From contig DASZXK010000155.1 of NCBI GenBank assembly GCA_035545855.1, positions 109,494-173,493 of the forward strand: a stretch of 64,000 bases of DNA, in the 5' to 3' direction. Shown here one piece after another: positions 7,862 to 16,300 of this stretch. The notes under the pieces are model-generated. The model was not told the DNA's origin, ran no database searches, and saw only the letters and a program-made list of their open reading frames with translations. Position 1 is the stretch's first letter, and each line of letters opens with the position of its first letter. A program made the position numbers and the translations under genes. Origin of the DNA: DASZVB01 sp035545855 (lineage in GTDB: Bacteria; Myxococcota_A; Polyangia; Polyangiales; Polyangiaceae).

Positions 7862-9793
7862 TCAGTGCGCGAGCTTCGAGTTCCAGTCCCAGAAGCAGCC
7901 CGACGAGTAGCAGACGCCGGCCTGGCACTGGCCTCCGGAGCAGTCTTCGTTTCGCTCGCAACCCCGGAGCCGGCGCGCGTAGCAGAGGTGCGTCTTGTCG
8001 TCGCAGCTCGCGCCGAGCTCGCAGATCGAGGAGTTCGTGTCTCCCCCGCAAAGGTCGGAGACCCGAGCGGCGTCGAAGCAGCGGTAGGGGTGGTCGGCGT
8101 CGGGCCCGGCGCCCTTCTGCCCGCAAGAGAGCGACTTGCACTCGAGCGCGTCCGGCTTCTTCTGATCCCCGCAGGCCTGGTCGATCTCGCCGCGACCGCT
8201 CGGAATGACGGTGCAACGGGTCACGCCCTTGTCGTCCGGGACGCACGTGGCGACGCCCGGCGCGCATCGATCCTTGTCGCTGCACACCTCTCCGATCGCG
8301 ACGGGCGGCGTGCAGCGGTACTTCGGCGGGTTCGAGGTCGACGCGGGGTCCGGCTCGCACAGCTCGCCCGAGGGCGCGCAGAGCTCGTCCTGACCGGCGC
8401 AGTCGAAGGTCGCGCTGGCGGGCTTGTGGCACTGGCCGCCCGAGCAACACTGGTCGTCGTCGCAACCTCCACAGGCGGTGATGCCGCCGCATTCCACCGT
8501 GGCGCACTCGTCGGTCGAGAAGTACGCCTTGTTGCAGACGGTCGGCACGGCGGAGAAGTACTTCGTGTCGAAGTCGCACTTCGCCGTCGTCGTGGATTTC
8601 CCGCCCGCGAGGGATACCTCGATCGTGTGGATCCCCTCCGTCTTCGGCGTGCAATATCCGAGGAGGTAGCTCCGGAACGGATACTGCTGCACGCGCTGCG
8701 TGATCTCCGTGAACGCCGCCGCTCGCGCATTGGCGTCCGGCGCGAGGAAGCTCCCGTCGCGACCGATGGCCTGGAGCGCCGAGTTGTCGACGTCGCCGGA
8801 GATGCCGACGGAGATCAGATTCACGACGGTGTTCCCGACGAGATCCGAGTCGAGCGCCTCTTGACCGGACTGGTTGTTCCCGTCCGTGATGACGACGACC
8901 GTCCCGGTGGTGAGGACGCCGCCCTCGGTCACGGTGTCCCGGAATGCCTGGATGCGCTCCGTATCGTGGATGCCCTCCGCGACCGCGTCGTAGAGGGCGG
9001 TCCCGTCGCCCCCGACGCTCTGGACGGCGCCGGAGGGGTCCGCCGCGAGGTCGTCGAGCCTCGTCTTCACCAGCTCGAGATCCGTGGTGAAATCCAGGTA
9101 CGTCCCCACGAACCGGCCGAACACGACGATCGAGATGCCGACCTTCGTCTCCGAGCGCTGCTGGAGGCCGGTGATGATCGCCTGCATCTGGCCGACGACC
9201 TCCGTGAGCAGGCTCTTGTTCTGGGTGACGGAATCGGACACGTCGAGCGCGAAGGTCACGTAGGACTCGACCTGCTTCCGGAACACGGTCACGGACGCCT
9301 CGACGTTGTGGGTCACGTCGACGCCGTCTTCCGTGACCTTGAAGGCCTGATCGAGCGCCCCGAGCTCGTTCGGGGGGACGGCGGTTCCCGCGCAGTAGTC
9401 GACCGCGAAATACGACGCTACGGCGGGTGCGGCGTTGGCCAGGTACCGGCAGCTCTGCGCGAGCAGGGGCTTCACCTTGATGCAGCTCGTGTCCACCTTG
9501 CAGGTGAGGGGTTCGCCGACCGGGGCGCTCCCGCCGACGTAACCAGGGTCGCACTTGCACGTGGCCGTGTTGTCGCCGGAACAGCTGCTGTGGCCGGTGC
9601 AGCTCCCGGGGCCGCAGTTGTTCGAGTCACCCGCGTCGGAGGCTGCGCTCCCTTTTCCGCCGGTGCCCGTCCGCCCGCCGTACCCCGTACCGCTGCCGCC
9701 GAACTTCTTCTTCGCGTCGGTGCAACCCGCCGCGAGCAGAGCCGACAGCGCGCCGACCCCGACCACACCCAATACCTTCTTCCAGAAGTGCAT
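7862..9793 (-). CDS. Secreted lipoprotein with von Willebrand A domain and Cys-rich repeats
   Basis: 643 residues. The start at 9793 gives MHFWKK, a hydrophobic core and a lipobox ending AAGC with lipidated Cys24, so it is predicted to be an outer-membrane lipoprotein. A Gly/Ser linker and an EGF-like Cys cluster (residues ~60-83) precede a VWA domain whose MIDAS DxSxS is DVSDS at 184-188 with a later TDGNN loop. The C-terminal ~300 residues are Cys-rich short repeats (CxxxxxC patterns such as CCSGGQCH and CERNEDCSGGQCQAGVC), common in myxobacterial surface proteins. A role in surface interaction or adhesion is inferred only from the architecture. Confidence 0.85.
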   Translation of the reverse strand: MHFWKKVLGVVGVGALSALLAAGCTDAKKKFGGSGTGYGGRTGTGGKGSAASDAGDSNNCGPGSCTGHSSCSGDNTATCKCDPGYVGGSAPVGEPLTCKVDTSCIKVKPLLAQSCRYLANAAPAVASYFAVDYCAGTAVPPNELGALDQAFKVTEDGVDVTHNVEASVTVFRKQVESYVTFALDVSDSVTQNKSLLTEVVGQMQAIITGLQQRSETKVGISIVVFGRFVGTYLDFTTDLELVKTRLDDLAADPSGAVQSVGGDGTALYDAVAEGIHDTERIQAFRDTVTEGGVLTTGTVVVITDGNNQSGQEALDSDLVGNTVVNLISVGISGDVDNSALQAIGRDGSFLAPDANARAAAFTEITQRVQQYPFRSYLLGYCTPKTEGIHTIEVSLAGGKSTTTAKCDFDTKYFSAVPTVCNKAYFSTDECATVECGGITACGGCDDDQCCSGGQCHKPASATFDCAGQDELCAPSGELCEPDPASTSNPPKYRCTPPVAIGEVCSDKDRCAPGVATCVPDDKGVTRCTVIPSGRGEIDQACGDQKKPDALECKSLSCGQKGAGPDADHPYRCFDAARVSDLCGGDTNSSICELGASCDDKTHLCYARRLRGCERNEDCSGGQCQAGVCYSSGCFWDWNSKLAH

Positions 9794-9963
9794 GCGGATC
9801 CCCGAAAAGCTGGCCCCCGACTCGAGGGCCCACAACGATAGCAGAGGGCCCTATTTCCGGCGAAATTACGCGAATTCCCCGGGGCTTCCGGGTCACCATC
9901 GTGAGCGCCCCCGAGCGCGTTCGCCGGGAGGATCCTCTCGCCCCGGCTGATAGACTCCCGCGC

Positions 9964-10641
9964 GTGCGCGTCCTCGTCATCGACGACGACCGTCGGCTCT
10001 TCGAGCTCCTCGACGGATACCTCGCCGAGAACGGGATCCAGGCGACCCACGCGGCCGACGGCGCGACGGGGCTCGTCGCGCTCGAACGCGGCGCCTTCGA
10101 CGCGGTGTTCCTGGACGTCATGATGCCCCGGATGGACGGCCTCGAGGTCCTTCGCCGGATCCGCGAGAAGCATCGCACGCCGGTCATCATGCTGACGGCC
10201 AAGGGCGACGAGACCGATCGCGTCGTGGGGCTCGAGCTCGGCGCGGACGACTACCTCGGAAAGCCGTTCAGCCCGCGGGAGCTCCTCGCGCGACTCCGCG
10301 CCGTGCTCCGGCGGGCGCAGCCGGAAGCCGCCGCGGAACGGCTCGTCGCGCGAGACGTCGTCGTGGACGTCTCCTCGCGGACGGCCACGGTGTCGGGCGA
10401 GCCCGCGGCGCTCACGGGGCTCGAGTTCGACCTCCTCGTGGCGCTGATGCGACGAGCCGGGCGCGTCGTTCCGCGGAACGCGCTCCTCGAGGAAGCGGGA
10501 CGGAGCGACGTCACCGTCAGCGAGCGCACCGTGGACGTGCACGTCTCGAACCTCCGGAAGAAGCTCCGCGACAGGGATCGTGAACCGCCGCTCATCCGCG
10601 CGGTCCGAGGCGTCGGGTACGTCCTCACGAAGGACCCATGA
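9964..10641 (+). CDS. OmpR-type response regulator
   Basis: 225 residues from GTG 9964 (MRVLVIDDD); an upstream in-frame GTG at 9901 would add 21 unconserved residues. The receiver domain has the acidic pair DDD (7-9), phospho-acceptor Asp51 (FLDVMMP), Thr78 and Lys100 (YLGKPF). The C-terminal winged helix (~130-225) ends ELLEEAGR...VSERTVDVHVSNLRKKL...RGVGYVL, classic OmpR/PhoB. The stop overlaps the start of the downstream kinase gene (ATGA), so the two are translationally coupled and form a cognate pair. The trigger is unknown. Confidence 0.95.
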   Translation: MRVLVIDDDRRLFELLDGYLAENGIQATHAADGATGLVALERGAFDAVFLDVMMPRMDGLEVLRRIREKHRTPVIMLTAKGDETDRVVGLELGADDYLGKPFSPRELLARLRAVLRRAQPEAAAERLVARDVVVDVSSRTATVSGEPAALTGLEFDLLVALMRRAGRVVPRNALLEEAGRSDVTVSERTVDVHVSNLRKKLRDRDREPPLIRAVRGVGYVLTKDP

Positions 10642-11741
10642 GAGACCGGGAGTCGCGGCGCCGGGCGCGACGCGAGGCGTTCCTCGCACGCGCCCACGGA
10701 CCGGATTTCGGCCACGGGCACGGGTACTTCCACGGCCGCGCGATGCGACGGATGCGCGGCGTCGCGCTCCAGCGACGGATCTTCAAGTGGTTCGGGCTCA
10801 CCATCCTCCTCACCGCAGGCGCCTCCGCGCTCGTGGGGCACGTCGTCGGACACACCGGACGGCTCCCGTTCGTCGCGGTGCTCGTCGCGTCCTTCGTGCT
10901 CTGGATCGCCTCGTGGGCGGTCGCACGGCGGCTCGGGCGGCCGCTCGCGGAGCTCGCTCGGGTGACGAGCGACATCGGGAGCGGCAACCTGAAGAGCCGC
11001 GCCCGCCTCGGCTGGCACGAGACGGGCGAGGTCGGGGCGCTGGCGGAGTCGATCAACGACATGGCCGCGCGCATCGAGAAGCAGCTCGGCGACCAGCGAG
11101 AGCTCGTCGCGGCCGTCTCGCACGAGATCCGGGCGCCGCTCTCGCGCCTCCGGGTCCTCGTCGAGATCCTGAGCGGAAAGGGCGTGGACCCGGGGCTCAC
11201 CGCGAAGCTCGAGCGGGAGATCCTCGAGATCGATTCGCTCGTCGGGGATCTCCTCGCGTCGTCCCGGCTCGAGTTCTCGCTCGTCTCCCCTCGCCCGCTC
11301 GACGCGCAGGAGGTCGCGACCGAAGCGCTCGACCGAGCCGGGCTCCCCGCGGACCGGCTCGCGCTCCGGACGCAGAACCTCGCTTTTTCGGGCGACCCGA
11401 CGCTCGTGTCCCGGGCGCTCGCGAACCTGCTCGACAACGCCGCCCGGCACGCCGGCGGAGCGACGGCGCTCGTCGTCCGAGACGACGGGCCGGACCGCAT
11501 CGTGTTCGAGGTGACGGATTCGGGACCGGGCGTCCCGCCCGAGCTCTTGCCCCGCGTCTTCGAGGCGTTTCAGCGCGGCCAGGAGGGCCGTCGCGGATCG
11601 ACGTCCCTTGGCCTCGGGCTGTCTCTCGTGAGACGAATCGCGGAAGCTCACGGCGGCGCCGCGCTCGCCGAGAACCTCCCCGAGGGGGGCGCGCGATTTT
11701 CGTTCGTCGCCTCGCGGCGCGCCCCGATCGGTCCACCCTGA
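10638..11741 (+). CDS. HAMP-containing sensor histidine kinase
   Basis: 367 residues, inner membrane. A cytosolic N terminus rich in Arg and His (HGPDFGHGHGYFHGR, residues 20-34) precedes two transmembrane helices (~51-72 and ~76-97) separated by a turn of a few residues, so there is almost no periplasmic sensor. HAMP ~95-150. The dimerisation helix has phospho-acceptor His162 (VSHEIRAPLSR), followed by the N box NLLDNAARHA, G1 DSGPGVP and G2 GLGLSLV. The start overlaps the response-regulator stop by 4 bp. It ends 1 bp before the cardiolipin synthase gene, suggesting one transcript and a link to membrane-lipid or envelope homeostasis (inference). Confidence 0.94.
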   Translation: MRDRESRRRARREAFLARAHGPDFGHGHGYFHGRAMRRMRGVALQRRIFKWFGLTILLTAGASALVGHVVGHTGRLPFVAVLVASFVLWIASWAVARRLGRPLAELARVTSDIGSGNLKSRARLGWHETGEVGALAESINDMAARIEKQLGDQRELVAAVSHEIRAPLSRLRVLVEILSGKGVDPGLTAKLEREILEIDSLVGDLLASSRLEFSLVSPRPLDAQEVATEALDRAGLPADRLALRTQNLAFSGDPTLVSRALANLLDNAARHAGGATALVVRDDGPDRIVFEVTDSGPGVPPELLPRVFEAFQRGQEGRRGSTSLGLGLSLVRRIAEAHGGAALAENLPEGGARFSFVASRRAPIGPP

Positions 11742-11742
11742 G

Positions 11743-13167
11743 ATGCCCGAGTATTTCGTCGACGTCGTGTTCCGCGGGCACGCCTCCGTCTTCGCGACGG
11801 TGATGGCGCTGTCCGAGGTGCTCGCGCTCGGCACGATCCCCTCCGTGCTCCTCCAGAGACAGGGGCAGCCGCGGGCGGCGCTCGCGTGGCTCCTCGCCCT
11901 CTTCGCGATCCCGGCGGGCGGCGTCTTCTGGTGGTGGGCCTTCGGGCGAAGCAGCATGGCGCGGAAGCAGCGGCGACGCGCGGAGAGCACGCGCGAGTTC
12001 ATGGGACGTCACGGCCTCCCCCACACGGAGACGGTGGAGGGCTTCGCCCGTCTGGTGCCGCCCGCGGCCCTCGGGGACTCGATCTTCACGAGCGACGGCA
12101 ACCGCGTCGAGCTGCTCTTCGACGGCCGGCAGGCGTACCCGGCCATGGAAGCGGCGCTTCGCGAGGCGAAGCAGACCATTCACGTGCTGTTCTACATCTT
12201 CCGGGACGACGACACGGGCCGGCGCTTCCGGGATCTCCTCGTCGAGCGGGCGAAGGCCGGCGTCACCGTTCGCGTCCTGGTGGACGCCTGGGGAACGCCG
12301 CGCTTCACCGGCGCGTTCAGCAGGCCGCTCCGCGCCGCGGGCGCGCGCGTCGCGGCGTTCCGGCCGTCGCGGTTCGCGCCGCCCTTCGCGCCGCGCTTCG
12401 CCTTCGTGAACCACCGGAAGCTCGTCGTCGTCGACGACGCGATCGCGTTCACCGGCGGCATGAACGTCGGGGACGAGTACGCGAGCGAGTGGCACGACCT
12501 CATGGCGAAGATCGAGGGCCCCGCGGTCCACGCCCTCGACCACGTCTTCCTCGACGACTGGTACTTCGCGAGCGACGAGGAAGTGCGAGAGGTGGACCGC
12601 GACGAGTTCGAGCGTCCCGGGAACGTCGCGTGCGCGGTCGTCGCGAGCGGCCCCGATCGCGAGGCCTTCATCCACGACACGTACTTCCTCGCCTTCACGC
12701 GAGCGGAAGCACGCATCTGGATCGCCACGCCGTACTTCATCCCGAGCGCGGCGCTCTCCACGGCGCTTCGAACCGCGGCCGGCCGCGGGGTGGACGTGCG
12801 CATCGTCCTCCCGACGGCATCGGACGTCTGGATCGCGAAGCACGCCGCGCGCTCGTTCTATCCGAATCTCCTCCGGGCCGGCGTGAAGATCCACGAATAC
12901 GAGGGCCCCATGGTGCACGCGAAGGCGTTCGTCGTGGACGACGGGATCGCGAGCGTCGGCTCCGCGAACGTGGACTCGCGGAGCTTCCTGCTCTCGTTCG
13001 AACTCTCCTGCTTCCTCAGGAGCCCCGCGCTGAACGCGGAGCTCGCGCGGTGGTTCGAGGGGCTCGTCGCCTCCTCTCACGCGGTCACGCTCGCGGAGTG
13101 CCGCAGCCGGAACACGGGCGAGCTTCTCCTCGAATCCGCCGCGCACCTCTTCAGTCCGCTTCTTTGA
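11743..13167 (+). CDS. Cardiolipin synthase-like phospholipase D enzyme
   Basis: 474 residues. Two N-terminal hydrophobic helices (~15-30 and ~43-60, the latter containing PAGGVFWWWAFG) are followed by two PLD catalytic modules: HKD1 at His224 (NHRKLVVVDD...GGMN) and HKD2 at His392 (VHAKAFVVDD...GSANVDSRS). This is the layout of bacterial ClsA, which condenses two phosphatidylglycerol molecules to cardiolipin at the inner membrane. The gene follows the two-component genes by 1 bp. A different PLD phosphatidyltransferase activity cannot be excluded. Confidence 0.9.
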   Translation: MPEYFVDVVFRGHASVFATVMALSEVLALGTIPSVLLQRQGQPRAALAWLLALFAIPAGGVFWWWAFGRSSMARKQRRRAESTREFMGRHGLPHTETVEGFARLVPPAALGDSIFTSDGNRVELLFDGRQAYPAMEAALREAKQTIHVLFYIFRDDDTGRRFRDLLVERAKAGVTVRVLVDAWGTPRFTGAFSRPLRAAGARVAAFRPSRFAPPFAPRFAFVNHRKLVVVDDAIAFTGGMNVGDEYASEWHDLMAKIEGPAVHALDHVFLDDWYFASDEEVREVDRDEFERPGNVACAVVASGPDREAFIHDTYFLAFTRAEARIWIATPYFIPSAALSTALRTAAGRGVDVRIVLPTASDVWIAKHAARSFYPNLLRAGVKIHEYEGPMVHAKAFVVDDGIASVGSANVDSRSFLLSFELSCFLRSPALNAELARWFEGLVASSHAVTLAECRSRNTGELLLESAAHLFSPLL

Positions 13168-13342
13168 CCTGGCGCGTCGTGAGCGCCGGAGAGGCGCCGG
13201 TTTTCCTGCGCCGGGGAAATATTCTCGTGTGTACCGACCGGCCGCCGGCTCCGGCTCCATTTCCCGGGCCGTGGCCCTGTCCTCGCCGAGCGGTTCCCCT
13301 AAAATCCCGTTCCCCAACAGAAAACGGGAGTGTGTGCCTTCA

Positions 13343-16300
13343 ATGGACGCTGACCTTCTCAAACTGTGCGCCGAACTCGAGCGACTGTTCGATCTCGATG
13401 AGCTGATGGCTCTGAGCCGCGACGTGCTCGGCCTCGATCCCGAATCGGTCGGCGGGCTGACCGCGAAGAGCAGCTTCGCGAAGGCGCTCACGCAGAAGTG
13501 CGTCGAGTCGGATGCCGTCGTCGCGCTCTGCGACGCGCTCGCGGCGTCCCGCGACGATCTCGACCCGCGCGTCTTCGCGCTCCGATCGCATGGCACCGCG
13601 AGCACGGGAGACCTGGAGCTCGGAGACGAGTTCGGCCCCTTCCTCATCCTCCGGAGGCTCGGCAAGGGGAGGCTCGGCACCGTCTACCTCGCGCGGAACG
13701 ACGGCGTGGACATGCGGCTCAAGGTCCTCCGCCGGGAAGCGACGTACGATCGCGTCGCCCTCCAGCGGTTCCTCGCGGCCAGTCGACTGGTCGGCACGGT
13801 GGATGCCCCGGGGCTCCCGGGCGCCGTGCTGGCGGGCGCGATCGACGGTCGCTACTACGTCGCGCACCGGAGCGTGGAAGGGCAGACGCTCGCCACGCGC
13901 ATCGCGAAGACGTCCGCGATGCACGTGGACGAGGCGCGCGGGGTCATCCAGGGCATCCTGGAAGCGCTCTCGGCGCTCCACGAGCACCGGCTCGTCCACG
14001 GGAGCCTCCGCCTAGAGAACATCCTCGTCGGGACCGCGGACGACGGCTCGGACCGCGTCGTCCTGCTCGATGCCGGCACTTACCACCTGAGCGTCCCCGC
14101 GCCGCCCGCGAACGGGCGCACCGACCGGCTCGCGGCGCTCGGATCGCCGAAGACGCTCTCGCCGGAGCAGATCGAGGGACGTCTCCCCGACGCGAAGAGC
14201 GACCTCTACTCGTTCGGCGCGGTGCTCTTCGAGGTCCTCACGGGTCGGCCCGTGTTCGAGGCGAGGAGCGCGGCCGAGGCGCTCCTCGCGCACCTCACGC
14301 GCGAACCGTCGCTGCCGAGCATCGTCGCTCCGCCCGGCTGGGTCGGCGCCGACACGGACGACTGCATCACGCAGCTCCTGAACAAGGATCCGGAGGGCCG
14401 TCCCGCCGACGCGGCGTCGCTCGTCGCGGTCATCGACGCGCTCGGGTCCGAGGGACCGGCGTCCGGCGCGCGCATCGAGGAGGAAGAGGTCGAGGCCCGG
14501 ATCCGCGAGCTGCTCCAGAACCCGACGGACGCGATGGCGGAGGACGCGCTCGCGTCCGCCGTCCGCGAGGGCGGCGACGCGGCGCGGATCGCCGAATCCC
14601 TCCGCCTCGCGGCCGACATGGTGAGCCCCGACGAGGGTCCGGAAGAGCTCGCCGCGTCCCGTCGTCTGCTCACGCGCGCCGCGCGGCTCTACGCGACGAC
14701 GCTCAAGGACCCGGCCGCGGCCGAGCCGCTCTATGCGCGCCTCGCGGACATCGACCCGGACGACCAGGAGACGGCCGCGACGCTCGAGCGCCTCCGCCGG
14801 AAGCTCGGCAAGCACGAGGAGATCATCGAGACGCTCCTCGCCCGCGCCGAGGCCGAGGAAGACTCTCTCGCGAAGGCGGCGCTCTGGGACCAGATCGGCC
14901 GCCTCTACGCGGTCGAGATGGAGGACACGGAGCAGGCCCTCGTCGCCTTCACGCAGGCGTTCTGCGAGGACCCGACGACGCCGTCGTACGCCGAAGAGGT
15001 GGAGCGGCTCGCGACGCGCCATCCCGAGTCCTGGAACGACGTGCTCCAGTCGTGCATGGATGCGCAGGCGCAGATGGAGGGCCCGTGGAAGCACGCGCTC
15101 CTCCTCCGGATGGCGCGCTGGTACGACCAGAAGATCGCCCGGCCGGACCTCGCGGTGCCCTGCTACACGATGGTCCTCGGGACCGACCCGACGAACGACG
15201 CCGCGCTCGAGGGCATCAGCGCCATCTACCGCAAGGCGCAGCAGTGGGGAGAGCTCACGCAGGCGCTCCTCGTGCGCGCGGACTCGCCGATGATCGCAGG
15301 CGCGCTCGCGCGGGACCTCCGCGTGGAGGCCGCGGAGGTCCTCGAGACGAAGCTCGGGAACCCGCCGGCGGCCCTGTCGCTCTACGAGCGAGTGCTCGCG
15401 GAGGATCCTTCCCACGAGAAAGCGTGCGACGCGCTCGTCCGCCTCTACGAGGCCGCCGGCGATTTCCCGAAGTACGTCGCCGTGCTCGAGACCCGCGCCC
15501 GCGCGCTCTCGGGAGAAGAACGGCTCGGCGCCCTCTTCCGCATCGCGGAGGGCACGGAGCTCTACGTCAAGGACATCCCGGAGGCGATCCGCCGGTACAA
15601 GGACGTCATCCAGGAGAACCCGAAGCACCTGGACGCGCTCCACGGCCTCGACCGCTGCTACAGCCAGACCGGGCGCTTCAAGGACCTCATCCAGAACCTC
15701 GAGATGCAGATCGCCGCGGCCGCGACGCCCCGGCAGAAGATCCAGCTCTGGGAGCGGGTCGCCGCCGTCTGGGACGAGGAGTTCTACGACCACGCCAAGG
15801 CCGCCGCGGCGTGGGAGAACGTGCTCGACCTCGACGCCGAGCACGACGCGGCGCTCACGAACCTGGTCCGGCACTACCGCGCGCTCGAACGCTGGAACGA
15901 CGTGGTCGTCATCTACGAGCGTCACCTCGAGCTCCTCGGGAAGGACCGCCCGCGCCTCATCGAGAAGGGCCTCGGCCTCGGCAAGGTGCTCGCGGAGGGG
16001 CTCCGCGTCCCGGAGCGCGCGATCTCCGTCTACGAGCGCGTCGTCTCGCTCGATCCGACGAACTCGGAGGCGCTCGAAGCGCTCGCGGCGCTCCGCGCAT
16101 CCACGGGCGAGACTCACGGGGCGGTCCAGGCCATCGAGGCGCTCGCGAAGAAGGCAGGGTCGCCGGCCGAGCGCGCCGAGCAGTTCATCCGCGCCGCGCA
16201 GGTGCTCGAGGCCCAGGGCGACATGGACGGCGCCATCGAGCGCTACAAGATGGCCGTCGACGCGAACCCGAAGGACCGCGCCGCGGCGCTCATCCTCCGC

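Noticed and set aside
13182..13204. GCGCC...GGCGC stem followed by TTTT after the cardiolipin synthase gene
   Set aside because: Only a 5-bp stem with an intervening mismatch pattern, and the GCGCCGG units are better seen as direct repeats; too weak to call a terminator.
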